DNA of 64,000 bases from Siphonodentalium dalli (GCA_032622095.1 CP136064.1:255233863-255297862); one strand, 5' to 3'; positions 12,853-24,681 are shown, counted from the stretch's first letter. The notes: generated by a model from the sequence alone, not told the origin. Numbers and translations: made by a program.

Positions 12853-12886
12853 ATACTTCCATGTTAACACATGGAAGTATAACTAG
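12853..12886 (+). mobile_element. Helitron-like 3' terminus: hairpin plus CTAG
   Basis: ATACTTCCATG and CATGGAAGTAT form an 11-bp stem with a 6-base loop. CTAG follows 2 bases later, which is the Helitron 3' signature (hairpin then CTRR). It marks the end of a non-autonomous element formed by the preceding repeat units. The same end is at 57,640-57,673. Confidence 0.55.
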
Positions 12887-14525
12887 AATGAAACTGTAAT
12901 TGCACAGCAATTTCGATACTTCCATGTTCACCAATGACTGAAATTGTGTCATCTGATAGAGCGTCCATATCAGTATGGAGATACTGTAGCTCATAGTTGT
13001 TTCTTAAGCTCAAGGTCATACAAAATTCCATATTAGTGCATCGACTGGGTATGTTCAATGGCTATGCAGGTACGCAAAAGTCCCAACTCAATATATCAAA
13101 CCATTCTGGATTTCGTATAAAGAGCGTCCTTTTATTATTCGACCATAGTTAACTTGTAAACCGGGAGTGCGACCCCTATCATGTTTCGTTGGTTCATAAC
13201 AGATGTGCATGCGCAAATAATGAAAAATGTCCGAACCCGATATCTCAAGCCGTTTAGGAGGAGATACGTTAACAACAATAAAACAGATAAAGAGCGTTAT
13301 TTCCAAAGGTCAAGGTCAGACGAAATTCCTTATTTGTGCATCGACTGCGAATGCCCAATGGCTATGGAGGTACATCATTTTAAATCAATTGGCCCAGTCG
13401 TTTCAGCGATATAAGAAATCAAACATCGATTTTGCAGGTTTGCAAGTCATTCTAGGGCTCCGAAAACCCCATACAAATCAAGTTTTTAAGCAGCCATAAC
13501 TCGAGAAGTTTAAGTCCGATTTAAAAAATCTGAGCAGAGTAGTGGTCAGCGACAACTAAAGATTATGTCCAACAAATTTCATCAAAATCTGCGCCAAAAT
13601 AGTTTTGAGATACATACCCACACGCCCGTTCTCCCGAACCGGAAGTGAAATCCGTTAACTATATATATCGTTCGAGAGCGCAGACTTTGCTGCACATCAT
13701 GCAAAAAGTCCCAACTCAATATCTCGAGCTGTTCTGGATTTCATATAAAGAGCGTTCTTTTATTCTTCGACCAGTAGCGAACTTTTAAACCGGAAGTGCG
13801 AACCCTATCATTTTTCGGCGGTTCATAACACACATACATGCGCAAATAATGAAAAAAGTCCGAACTCGATATCTCAAGCCGTTTAGGAGGAGATACGTTC
13901 ACAACAATAAAACCGATAAAGAGCGTCGTTTCGAAAGGTCAAGGTCAGACAAAATTCGCTATCTGTACATCGACTTCGTATACTCAATGGCTATGAAAGT
14001 ACCAAATTTCAAATTAATCGGTCGAGCCATTTTAACGATATAAGAACTCAAACCTCGATTTTTCAAGTCATTTTAGTGGCGTGAAAATTCCCCAAAAATC
14101 AGTAAAATGGCGATAACTCCGAAGGTCAAGGTCGGACAAAATTCTCGATAGGCCATTTTACTAGATATTTCAAAGTTATATCCGAAACCGAAAACAGCAG
14201 GTGAATCGGTCCAGCCGTTCCTGAGATATAAGGATGTTATTGAAAAAAAACCGGAAGAATTAGAAATATAATACTAGAATGAAACTGTAATTGCACAGCA
14301 ATTTCGATACTTCCATGTTCGCCAATGAAGTTAAATTGTGTCACCAGATAAAGCGTCAGTTGTCAGGAGACACATGTCAGTATGGTGATACTGTAGCTCA
14401 TAGCAATACTCGGCAACCGCAGATTATATCCACCAAATTTCATCAATATCTGCACCAAAAACATTTTGAGATACATACCAACACGCCCGTGCTTCCAAAC
14501 CGGAAGTGAAATCAGTAAAAATTAT

Positions 14526-15010
14526 CATATATAGGTAGTACCCACCCACCGTCCCATCCTGCCACCCATAGTATCTTATGCGTCACAGGCGCTCGTATAT
14601 AGGTAGTACCCACCCACCACCCCACCCATAGTATCTTATGCGCCGCATGCAGGCTCTCGTATATAGGTAGTACCCACCCACCATCCCATCCCGCCACCTA
14701 TAGTATCTTATGCGCCGCTGGCGCTCGTATATATGTAGTACCCACCCACCACCCCATCCCGCCACCCGTAGTATCTTATGCGCCACAGGCGCTCGTATAT
14801 AGGTAGTACCCACCACCACCCCATCCCGCCACCCATATTATCTTATGCGCCGCAGGCGCTCGTACATAGGTAGTACCCACCCAACACCCTATCCCGCCAC
14901 CCATAGTATCTTATGCGCCGCAGGCGCTCGTATATAGGTAGTACCCGCCCATCATCCAATTCCGCCACCCATAGTATTTTATGCGCCGCAGGCACTCGTA
15001 TATAGGTAAT
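14526..15010. repeat. 68-bp minisatellite, about 8 units
   Basis: Units carry GTATATAGGTAGTACCCACC, CCATCCCGCCACCCATAG and TATCTTATGCGCCGCAGGCG, with starts near 14,529, 14,596, 14,660, 14,728, 14,796, 14,862, 14,931 and 14,999. It interrupts array A1 and is unrelated to its repeat unit. Confidence 0.85.
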
Positions 15011-16067
15011 ATATCATTATAGAGCGCAGACGCTGATGCACATAATGCAAAAAGTCCCAACTCAATATCTCAAGCCCTTCTGGATTCCGTATAAAGAGCG
15101 TTATTTTATCCTTCGACCAGTAGCAAACTGTTTAACCGGAAGTGCGACCCCTATCATTTTTCAGTATTTTAGAACACACATACAGGCGCAAATAATGAAA
15201 AAATCGGAACCCGATATGTCAAGCCGTTTCGGAGAAGATACGCCAACAACAATAAAACAGATAAAGAGCATTGTTTCCTAAGGTCATGGCCATAAAACTT
15301 TTCATGTTAGCGGTTCGACTGCATGTACTCAATGGCTATGCAGATACGAAAATTCAAATCAATTGGCAATGCCGTTTTGACGATATAAGAAATCAAACCT
15401 CCATTTCCAAGTAATTCTGGTGGCGCGAAAACCCCCCAAAAACCAGGTTTTTATGCAGCCAAATCTCGAGAAGTTAAAGTCAGATTTGAAAAATTCGAGT
15501 GTAATATTGATCAGCGGCAAATAAAGATTATATAAACCACATTTCACCACAATCTGCGCCAAAATAGTTTTCAGATAAGATACATACCCACACGCCTGTT
15601 CTCCAGAACCGGAAGTGAAATCCGTTAACTATATATATCTGTATACATCGCACAGTTGGACGAACATAAAGCAAAAAGTCCCAACTCAATATCTCAAGCC
15701 GTTCTGGGTTTCGTAATAAAGAGCGTTCTTTTATTATTCGAACCGGGTAAAATTTTAAACCAGAAGGGGTTCCCCTATTATTTTTCGGTGGTTTGTAACA
15801 CATGTGCATGCGCAAATAATGAAAAAAGTCCGAACCAGATATCTCAAGCGTTTTAGGATGAGATACGTTAACAATAATAAAACATATAAAGAGCGTTGTT
15901 TCCAAAGGTCAAGGTCCAACAAAATTCCTTATTTGTGCATCGACTGGGAATGGTCAATGGCTATGTAGGTACAAAATTTCAAATCAATTGGCCTAGCCGT
16001 TTCGACGATATAAGAAATCAAACATCGATTTTGCAATTCTGCAAGTCAGTCTAGGGGTCCGAAAACA

Positions 16068-16273
16068 AAAATTTGTCAAGTCACAAAGTTCCTAATTTTA
16101 ATATTCATTGTGACCTGACCTTTCCATTACTGACATAGTAGAAACAGCCAATCACCGCTCAGTGTTAGAATCGAGGTCAGGTCATAATGAATATTAAAAT
16201 GAGGACCTCGATTCTAACACTGAGCGGTTATTGGCTGTATTGGCTATAGGAACTTTGTGACTTGACAAATTTT
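16068..16273. mobile_element. Palindromic MITE
   Basis: Ends AAAATTTGTCAAGTCACAAA and its complement TTTGTGACTTGACAAATTTT are perfect inverted repeats (about 27 bp). Inner arms GCTCAGTGTTAGAATCGAGG and complement also pair. The 206 bp folds into one long hairpin and marks the end of array A1. Confidence 0.75.
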
Positions 16274-17640
16274 AGTTTTAAAGTTGGAATTATCGACAGA
16301 TTTCTCCTCTATAGAAATTGTTTACTGACGATCTGTTGATTTGTATGAGTAAATAAATTATTAGCCGACAAGAAATCACTGAGCGCTAAACGTTTAGTTG
16401 ATCGTTTGGCCGATTTTTAATTATAGTAAGCCGCGCGGGGGTGAAGTTATAGGAAGATTTCGGACATTTTGTTCTGAGCCGGATCAAAATGAAAATTTAC
16501 GGTCTTCGGAGACAATATTCGGTGCTTAAAACATTATCAAATGCTATGTATATGAATGGTTTTGATCGGAGTTTGTGGTATTGATTGAAAGATGAATTCT
16601 TCGCCGATACATCCGTGGTTATATCTGTGGCATTACTGGTGTGAATGAGCTATATTTGATCGATCGGCGAGTGATGGTAAAAAGGTGAATTTCTACAGTT
16701 ACCCTTGTGCTATTATTATACCATTAGCGTGAAGCAGGCGCGTATATGGGCAGCGCAAAAGGGGGGGGGGCGCGGACAGCGGAGCGCGTTACAGGCCCCT
16801 GTGGCTGTACTGGTAAAGTACTGTACTCAATTAACCCGTTTTTCACCAGTATTCTGTTTAACCCCCCAAACTCCCATTGCAGCCGGATTTTTTATGACAT
16901 ATTGCTACTGACTTTTGGTACATGTATGAATCAAAAAGATCATCTGCGAGGGGAATGGGTCCGTGGGACGGACCCGCAGCCGGCCTGGCGGAAACCCTGC
17001 TTTATAAAATTAAACCATCAAACCATTACTCCCAGGTATAACAGAGGCCAAACTGACAGTTATAGTTCTTATATACTTAAAATCATATTTTTCAGCCCTC
17101 CTACAAGCCATGAAATTGTGTATTGCTATCTTAAAGGAAAAATAGAGTTAACCCCCTTGAGCGCTAACTCATTTTTCGTCTTCCTTGGGTTATGCCGATA
17201 AATTTGATATATGACATGTATAGGAAATATTGTTGAACATTTTTTTATTCACAACAGAACATGCCTTGGGTAATCAACATTTTAGCCATTTCCAGTCTGC
17301 AGTTCACCATGACCTAGATATCTCATATATTTACTAATTATAGGTAAGACCATGGGGTCAGATCATTCTAGACATGTAATGCATCTATTTCAAGTAGAAT
17401 TCCATCACTCAGTGTTACAAGTTAGCTATTCATATTGTAGAATCCATGCTTTATTTTCAAACACCCCCCCCCCCCCCCCCCTTCCAAGGGAAGTAATCAA
17501 CAGGTGCCTGAAAATGTCACAAGGTAATTCCCTTTGTTGCATCCATGACGACATATTGTAATGACATCATTCTTTGTTATTATTTTGCTCTATGGTTTTC
17601 CAATTCTTTACATGCAAACTCGAAAAATTATTTGTTAATC
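16274..17640. other. No gene seen; scattered repeat pieces
   Basis: AT-rich sequence without supported coding. GGCGGAAACCCTG near 16,985 resembles the end of the hAT family at 21,065-21,735. The 17,001-17,110 piece recurs at 25,408-25,535. An 18-C run lies at 17,464-17,481. Confidence 0.5.
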
Positions 17641-17647
17641 TCCAACA

Positions 17648-18455
17648 CCATGAAAAAGTCAAATAAAAGAAATCAAGGTTCTAAAGATGGCATGTTGCCA
17701 ATTAGATGGTGTAATACACGATCTAATGATCAACATGAAGAGAGTGGTGATTCTAATTCTCAGGATAAAGATCGAAAGGAAAAAAATTACGATTCTTAGA
17801 CCGAAGCGCACTGATGAATATTTAGAAGCATGCAACATGACGAGTGATGGGATTCTACCCGGGAAACTTCAGCCCATTAATTCGCCACCTGATGTGACCC
17901 AATGTGAAATTGACAGCAAGTATGAAAATAATATTGTGAATCTCAACAAAATTAATTCAGCTTATGCTTCATTCTTTTATATTTACAATAATAGGAGATG
18001 TCAGCGGCCAATTCCAGAAATGGCAATCTGCCAGAAACTAGGCATTTGTGTTTATGTGAGAATAATATGCGTGTCCTGCCAGTTGGAAGGAGTCCGCAGG
18101 GTTTTGTCTGATACATTGGCTAAATCTTCAAGGGGATTGCCTGCGGGTGGACTTAAATGATCGGTTATGCATATCCATGCTCAAAAGCAAAGTCGAACCA
18201 TCGGACAAATGTCTTATTTTGAGTTATCTGAACATTCAACATCCATCCCGTTAACTGCTGTCCAATCGTCCCAGTAAGTTCTGTGATAAGACTGTTGAAA
18301 TAAACACGATTCCTTGCAACAGAATCAGATATTCATACGAAATCTTCTGAGTGATAACCATAGCATTGATGTTTCTGTTGACACAACTTATAATAATCGC
18401 CCACAAGCTGGCTGCAAAGCTGCTACACAGTCGGTATCTGTCGTCACAGAGTAAA
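17648..18455 (+). pseudogene. Decayed Mutator-like (Mutsu domain) transposase
   Basis: Fragments of one protein are spread over several frames. A basic N-terminus (MKKSNKRNQGSKDG) sits at 17,650. A middle part follows at about 17,900-18,150 (IVNLNKINSAYASFF, ICQKLGICVYVR, then a Cys pair). After a one-base shift near 18,155 comes NDRLCISMLKSKVEPSDK and SYLNIQHPS. A further shift then gives VSVDTTYNNRPQAG and AATQSVSVVTE. The order and the VD-x-x-YNNRPQ-x-G signature are those of the Mutsu-type transposase domain found in large invertebrate MULE-like genes. At least two frameshifts and a stop make it non-functional. A ~110 bp piece just upstream (17,001-17,110) recurs at 25,408-25,535, suggesting another copy of the element there. 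Confidence 0.55.
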
Positions 18456-18473
18456 ATGCTTAACGAAAGTTAC

Positions 18474-18756
18474 CACTCGCAATGTCAGTTTCTAACAAGT
18501 TATGCACAATGAGATTGTGTAAACACACCGAAAGCTTTTTATGCAACAGGAATGTCGCACTTGAAAACTCAATTGCGTCGACTGAGTCCTCCTCAATGGC
18601 AAAAATGTCATTGAATTCCATAAATGCTGCTAGTCTTGTACGCGTCGATTCTGTTACAACTGGCGCCAGTTCCCAACTGCAGAAATCTGTCCGAGACATT
18701 TCAACGACATCAGCGCCGATAGCACACTTTACATGTTTCATCCATTCATACGAAGC
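18474..18756 (-). other. Exon-like open segment of unknown protein
   Basis: On the minus strand an acceptor (TGCATTCTCTTTTGCAG) is followed by 283 bp open in one frame (starts ASYEWMKHVK, ends IASG) and a GTAACT donor. The phases are 0 in and 1 out. The peptide of about 94 residues is amphipathic and acidic in the middle and looks like ordinary globular protein. It lies on the same strand as the exon-like segment at 24,065-24,445, and the phases would join. No family is recognised. This is either a host exon or a relic of one. Confidence 0.35.
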
Positions 18757-19049
18757 CTGCAAAAGAGAATGCAGAAACTAAAATTAAATACCAAACCTGC
18801 AGTTTTAGGGGGAGACAAATCATGATTTGTAAAGAAACTTTCGTCAAGTGTACTCAACTGGGTGAGAATGGAGCTTGTTCGCATCAGGAAATTGTTTCGA
18901 CATAAGGACAAATTTGTTAAACAAGACAGTCAATGACTGTGGGGTTGCCCACCAGACTGCAGACTGGTAAGACTGGGACTCTGGAGACCACAACAGTCAG
19001 AACTTTTCATAATCACTTTAAAAGTAGATATCTAAAGAGTTAAATCTAA

Positions 19050-19432
19050 AAAAAAAAAAATTGAGTTATGTCCCTGGCCCCGTCCACATTTGACCCAGTG
19101 ACCTTATTTGAACAATCTGAACCCCAGTCACCCAAGGATCCTTCATACCAAATATGAACCCATATGGCCTGATGGTATTTGAGAAGAAGTCATTTTAAGA
19201 ATACTATGGAGGGAAAGAGTTATGGCCCTGGCTTCGCAACTATTTGAACCAGTGACCTCATTTGAACAAATCTGAATGAGAGTCACCTAGGGAACATCCA
19301 CACCAAATATGAACCCATTCGGTCTGATGGTTCCAGAGAAGAAGAAGTTTAAAGAATTGTTGACGGATGGACGGACGGACGAGGAGTGATGACTATAGCT
19401 CCACCGGAGACTTCGTCTCAGGTGAGCTAAAA
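19050..19432. repeat. Tandem-core repeat, family C (short copy)
   Basis: Contains two units of the AGAGTTATGGCCCTGGCTTC / TTTGACCCAGTGACCTCATT type, then GACGGATGGACGGACGGACG, and ends GTCTCAGGTGAGCTAAAA. The same family builds 20,540-21,064 and the array at 39,480-41,048. This composition (tandem core plus conserved tail) resembles bivalve pearl/HINE-type elements. Confidence 0.65.
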
Positions 19433-19890
19433 AGCATATAATGCTATTCAGAATGTAACTCCTTGTTTCACTAACAACCACAAGAAATTTCCAGCATGTT
19501 CACTGGTCTGTAAGGCGCATCTGAAATCATACAGCACAAAACATCTTCCATTTTCGCATCACATACACGTAAAAATAAATCTGACCAGCTCAAAATACAG
19601 AATGCGTTGAATAAATATTTCTCTATTAACATGCTACGGAAGCTCAGCCGTTTATATAATACAAACAAAAATGAAAACCATCGTGTTTTAATGTACGGAC
19701 CAAAGAGCACACTCTGGAGCAAAAAAATTCAAGGACTTTGCCATTCTGCTGTCCATTCGACCACCCACGGCGCAGGAAAATCCCTAATTTTATTGCCAAA
19801 ATCTGTTATAAATGACGGTGCAATTGAGAAAATGAGACAAATTAGCTCTTTATCATTCACGACGCCAGTCACAGAATGACTATAAACATC
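19433..19890. repeat. Duplicated block, copy A (uninterrupted)
   Basis: Matches 21,774-21,968 plus 23,793-24,027 (shared AAGCATATAATGCTATTCAG, ATACAGAATGCGTTGAATAAA, AAAGAGCACACTCTG). This copy has no insertion at AAACAAAAA|TGAAAACC, so it is the empty site for the element at 21,969-23,792. An open frame of 90 codons here is not maintained in copy B. Confidence 0.75.
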
Positions 19891-21064
19891 ATTACGTCAC
19901 GTGCCAAATAAGGATAAATTTACAACTTCGTAGTAAGCACTGGTAAATTCCAAGGCCGAATTGTAAACAAGGAGATGACGCAACATGATAGCGGTAAAAC
20001 TCAATAAAATTTATACATAGCGTGCTTATCGCTATAATGTCATAACATTGTTCTTTATTATATAGCATCTGAATTGCTAAATTTGCATTCTGCATGTACA
20101 GTGAAGCAATTTACATTGAGAGCATTTTATTCCACAGACGAAGAGTGACAACTCGTAAATGTTTACATGACCTCGGGCGCATGTGTATAGATCTATGTGT
20201 GTATGCAATGATAAAACACTGCCTTATGAATATTAATGAGTTTCACAAAAAAGGGAATTTCCCCTTCAGCTCTGAAATAAAATTCCCTGCGAGTGTCGTC
20301 AGATGTAGTGAAAGTAATGGGACTCAGTCGGATCAGACTGGACATGGAGATAATTAATGGCACAAACATTTTGCAGAGCAATACCAATGTATTGTGTTAC
20401 TCCTACAGCTGTGATAAAAACAAGGATTTTAATGGGGTGAAGTAGGCAGAGATGATATGGTATGGTACAGCATGGTCTGGCTTGGACAGGAGGTGGGGTG
20501 GGGGTGGGTAGCTGTGATGTGTCTAAAAAAAATCAAAGATCAAAATGCAAAAATGTAATTTTTTGTATTTAGAGTTATATCCACGCCTCTGCCCCTAGTT
20601 GACCCAGTGACCCAATTTGGAAAAAAAATCTGAACTCCAGTCACCCATTAGGTCCCTCCGTACCAAATATAAGTTAAATCGGCCCAATCTTTATTAAGAT
20701 ATCATTCTAAGAATTACTATGAGGAATAGAGTTATGGCTCTGGTTTCTCAACTAATCAACCTGGTGACCTCATTTGAACAAATCTGAACCCTAGTCATTC
20801 AAGAACCCTTCATGCCAAATATAAGCTAAATCGGACCAATGGTTCTAGACAAGAAGTTGTTTTAAGAAATACTATGGAGGATAAGAGTTATGGCCCTGGC
20901 TTCGCAACTATTTGACCTAGTTACCTGATTTGAACAAATATGAATGGGAGTCACCTAGGGAACATCCACACCAAATATGAACCCATTCCGTCCAATGGAA
21001 TCAGAGGAGAAGATGTTCAAAGAATTGTTGACGGATGGACGGACGACGGTGTGATGACTATAGC

Positions 21065-21735
21065 CAGGGTTTCCGCTAGGGGTAGGGGAATGGGGCCGGT
21101 AGCCGTCAAGGGGAAAAATCCAGGTAAAAGTAGCCTGTTTTACTTTTAGCACTGGTTGAACTACTTTCGTTATATCGGCCAATAGAATCGTGTGAGAGTA
21201 GAAACGGCAGATTGTTTTGTTCCATTTCTGCCCAAGTGCCAAGCTATCAAACCTTATACATGTACCTGTAACTTTAAAACTAGTAAATTTATTAGATATA
21301 TATTAATTTACGAAGTACATTTACAGAAAACCAGTAATTTTAATCCCGAGTTAAACGTGCTCGTTAATGTTAAAAGACTCAATGTGGAAGACACAGCAGA
21401 TGTTTCGGATGCATAACGTAATCGGAATATATTAAGGCTGATTACATACAACCGCAACGTAACTAACCGACCTCAAAGGCATAGCTCCTAGCGATGTCAG
21501 TTCTGATCACTTCCTGTTTCAATTTAACAACGCGTTTAGAGTGTACACTCACAAGATATAAAATAAATTCACCTTTTAAAATTCCTTAGTACTATTCCAA
21601 CAAAATTCAGAAGTTTTAAACATCTTTATACCTTTATAGACATGCAGTATGTCCTGGGGTATGGCAGGAGGGGAAAACTTGGCGAGGGGAACGGGGCCGT
21701 CAAGGGGAGCCTGTGCCGGTATAGCGGAAACCCTG
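21065..21735. mobile_element. Non-autonomous hAT-like element (CAGGGTTTCCGCTA ends)
   Basis: Ends CAGGGTTTCCGCTA and TAGCGGAAACCCTG are inverted repeats, flanked by CTATAGC at 21,058-21,064 and 21,736-21,742. The uninterrupted site GACTATAGCTCCACC is kept at about 19,391. 671 bp, no transposase. The apparent duplication is 7 bp rather than the usual 8. Confidence 0.75.
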
Positions 21736-21968
21736 CTATAGCTCCACCGGAGACTTCGTCTCAGGTGAGCTAAAAAGCATATTATGCTATTCAGAACATA
21801 ACCCCTTGTTTGACTAACAACCACAATAAATGTCCAGCATCTTCACTGGTTTGTAAGGTGCATCTGAAATAAAAAATCTGACCAGTTCAAAATACAGAAT
21901 GCGTTGAATAAATATTTCTCTTTTAACATGCTACGGAAGCTCAGCCATTCATATGATACAAACAAAAA

Positions 21969-23792
21969 CAAGAGATGGACTGTCGTCCGGTACATACCCC
22001 CTAGTGGCATACCGCCTAGTGTGGGCATATCTATAACTTATGACTGCTATACTCAGACAGATGGACCCAAAAATCAGCAATTCATATAAACGAAGATGAA
22101 TAACTATAGCACAAAAAAACAAAACAAAACAGTTAAATGTGCCATTAAATGTCCTCCTAGTGGTGAACATCCATACAAAATTTAATTGAGATCCGAGCAT
22201 TACTGTTCAAGTTATGACCTGAACAGACAACAGACGGACCAAAAAGCCAACATGTACAGATAAACAAAGATGTATAACTCTAGAATGGAAAATCCGAAAA
22301 AAACGATGGAACCCTCTTTTTAATGTCCTCATAGTAGTGAACATCCCAGTCTGGGTGAACGTCGACTCTATATTTGAAATATAGAGTCTGGAGCTTATGT
22401 AGCAAAAACCATTTCTATTCAGCGAACAGCTTCCCCAAAATGACGTCATGGATTTAAAAAAATACATCGATGATTGACAGGTGTCCCCACGTGTTATTTG
22501 TTGTGCTTCGCAATAGCAGATAATATTTGTGTGCGACTATTCTTTTTCGGGAGATGAACTCGCTGCATCAACCGGAAAGCTGCATCCGAGAGCAAAAAAT
22601 AAGGTCGTCATCAAAAATGATGCTTTAGAACTATTTAAAAGCATAAAATTAAGTCATTTCCTCGGTGTTAACTTTCAGATGATTTTTTTACGACAAATAA
22701 TTTGATTTGCAAACCATGGTACAATCATCGACGTATATTGATCGATGGTACAATAAAGTAAATCAAATACACGGACATAAGTGAGTTCTATTTATATTTA
22801 TGGGAGGCCAAGTTGGTACCATGCGCATGCCTATCTATCAGGTCTAGCACATCCTTCAAATTAATCCGAATCGTACCGAATATATAATTTCGAAGCCATT
22901 GTTTCTGTCTGCAAGCATCGCTTTCGATCGGAGAAATTCCGCTCTGTTACTATATTTAGAGGTGACATTATGGGAGTCTCCACCCACTGACACTTGTTTA
23001 TTAGCCCATACGGTTTCATTGGACGGAAAATAATTTACGCAATCAATCAGATTACGGAATCCCGACGACTTGGAAATGAAATAGCGATGTTATCCGTCAG
23101 ACCTTATATTCAATGTTGTAATGAATATTTAGGTATGAGTTTACTCAGACTGTGAACATCCATACCAAATTTCATTGAGATCCCAGCACAACTGTTGAAG
23201 TTACGACATGAACAGACACCAGACAGACCAAAAAGCCAACATTTCCAGATAAACAAAGATGAATAACTCTAGAATGGAAAATCCGAACAAAACGATGGAA
23301 CCCTCTATTGAATGCCCTCATAGTAGTGAACATCCATACCAAATTTCATTGAGATCTGAGCACTACTGTTCATGTTATGACATGAACAGACACCAGACGG
23401 ACAAAAAATCCAACATTTCCAGATAAACAAAGATGAATAACTCTAGAATGGAAAATCTGAACAAAACGATGGAACCCTCTATTTAATGTCCTCATAGTTG
23501 TGAACATCCATACCAAATTTCATTGAGATCCCAGCACAACTGTTGAAGTTACGACATGAACAGACACCAGATGGACAAAAAATTCAACATTTCCAGATAA
23601 ACAAAGATGAATAACTCTTAGAATGGAAAATCCGAACAAAATGATGGAACCCTCTATTTAATGTCCTCATAGTAGTGAACATACATACCTAATTTCATTG
23701 AGATCCGAGCACTATTATTCAAGTTATGACATGAACAGACATCGGACGGACGGACGGGTGCAAAACAGTATACCCCCTAAAAAGGGGTATAA
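21969..23792 (+). mobile_element. Helitron-like tandem-core element inserted between A and T without target duplication
   Basis: Comparison with 19,650-19,695 shows a clean insertion at AAAAA|TGAAA. The element starts CAAGAGATGGACTG and ends with hairpin TATACCCC-CTAAAAA-GGGGTATA plus A. It contains about five ~175-bp units (AAATTTCATTGAGATC, AGATAAACAAAGATGAATAA) and a CGGACGGACGG run before the hairpin. A|T insertion, no duplication and a 3' hairpin are Helitron/HINE traits, but the ends are not canonical TC...CTRR. Confidence 0.6.
22347..23152. mobile_element. MULE-like non-autonomous element with 9-bp target duplication
   Basis: Inverted ends CAGTCTGGGTGAAC and the complement-type GAGTTTACTCAGACTG are flanked by TGAACATCC at 22,338-22,346 and 23,153-23,161. 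The length of the duplication fits Mutator-like elements. A perfect ATAGAGT-type palindrome lies just inside the left end. No coding. Confidence 0.7.
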
Positions 23793-24064
23793 TGAAAGTA
23801 TCGACCATTGTGTTTTTATGTACGAACCAAAGAGCACACTCTGAAGCAGAAATTTTTCAAGCACTTTGCTGTTCTGTGGTCCATTAGACCACCCACAGCA
23901 CCGGAAAATTGCTAATTTTATTGCCAAAATATGTTGGTGTCGCTTGTCATGACACATCCAATGACTGCATTTGAGAAAATGAGACAAATTAGCTCTTTAT
24001 CATTCACTACGCAAGTCGCAGAATGACTTTAAACATTTATTAGTGATTTATATATGTATCTTAC

Positions 24065-24445
24065 CTGCCGATATAACCATAACATGCACGAATGATACAT
24101 TATATGAACATCACATGATGTCTTGTACAGGCAGTCTCTCCGGTCTTTATTTATTTTGTCCGGCTGCAGTGATATATGACTTGAGTTAACAGTCCTTCTT
24201 GTGGCATAGATGAGACGCATGTTTGATGGTACTCGGTGATGAACAAAGTAGGCGAATCGATGTGCTGCAACAGACTGTACTTTGGCAACCCATCTCACAC
24301 TCAACTTCCCATATTCATCTCGCACCTGTGCAGTTCAAAAATGGCAACCAGATGAAGTTCTAAGGATGTTACGCATAATTGACTGCTGTAATGAGGCCAG
24401 TTTTCTCTCGCTCGGGACAGAGTTAAAAATCTGTGGCATTATCAC
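24065..24445 (-). pseudogene. Exon-like open segment of unknown protein, one in-frame TGA
   Basis: The minus strand has an acceptor (TTTTTTCTTGTTACAG) and a donor (CGGCAG|GTAAGA) exactly 381 bp apart, 127 codons in phase 0 to 0. The frame runs from VIMPQIFNSV to MLWLYRQ and is broken once, by TGA at 24,335-24,337 after GCHF. A TGG-to-TGA change would explain the break. The composition looks coding (mixed polar and charged residues, little low complexity), but I recognise no domain. It may be a decayed host exon or a chance open frame. Confidence 0.3.
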
Positions 24446-24681
24446 CTGTAACAAGAAAAAATAAGACAGATACATTTGTGTATGGTTGACTCTATCGATA
24501 TTAATTTTATGAAGTCTCTCAATTAAATAAGACAAAAAGAGATGCCACGCAAACCCCCCTTCTTTTCCCCCATGTATGCCTTGGCTATATAATACAAAAT
24601 GGCTGCACCACCCCCCTTCATAACATTCTCCTGTGATTGTTTACAATTAATAAAGTGTCCCCTAATATAATATATACTTAC

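Larger units (their letters stand above)
10660..16060. repeat. Array of ~0.6-0.67 kb diverged tandem repeats (array A1)
   Basis: The phrase AAGTCCCAACTCAATATCTC recurs near 10,986, 11,580, 12,243, 13,074, 13,702, 15,047 and 15,668. Further conserved phrases are CGGTTCATAACACACATACA, AAAGGTCAAGGTCAG and CCGTTTCGACGATATAAG. The minus strand gives recurrent ~70-120 codon open frames (METTLFICF-type), but they shift and break between units, so the array reads as non-coding. The same family forms array A2 at 54,468-57,673. Confidence 0.85.
20540..24027. repeat. Duplicated block, copy B (interrupted)
   Basis: Partner of 19,050-19,890 with more family C units. It is broken by an hAT-like element (21,065-21,735) and a tandem-core element (21,969-23,792), the latter broken in turn by a MULE-like element. 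Confidence 0.7.

Noticed and set aside
10660-16060. Possible CRISPR-like or bacterial repeat array
   Set aside because: Units are 0.6-0.67 kb and diverged, with no short repeat/spacer alternation, in a eukaryotic context.
16746-17201. Plus-strand 151-codon open frame
   Set aside because: Low-complexity start from a G-run, no domain, spans the end of an hAT-like relic and a shared repeat.
19607-19879. Plus-strand 90-codon frame MNKYFSINMLRKLS...
   Set aside because: It lies in a duplicated repeat block and is not maintained in the copy at 21,904-24,027. No recognised domain.
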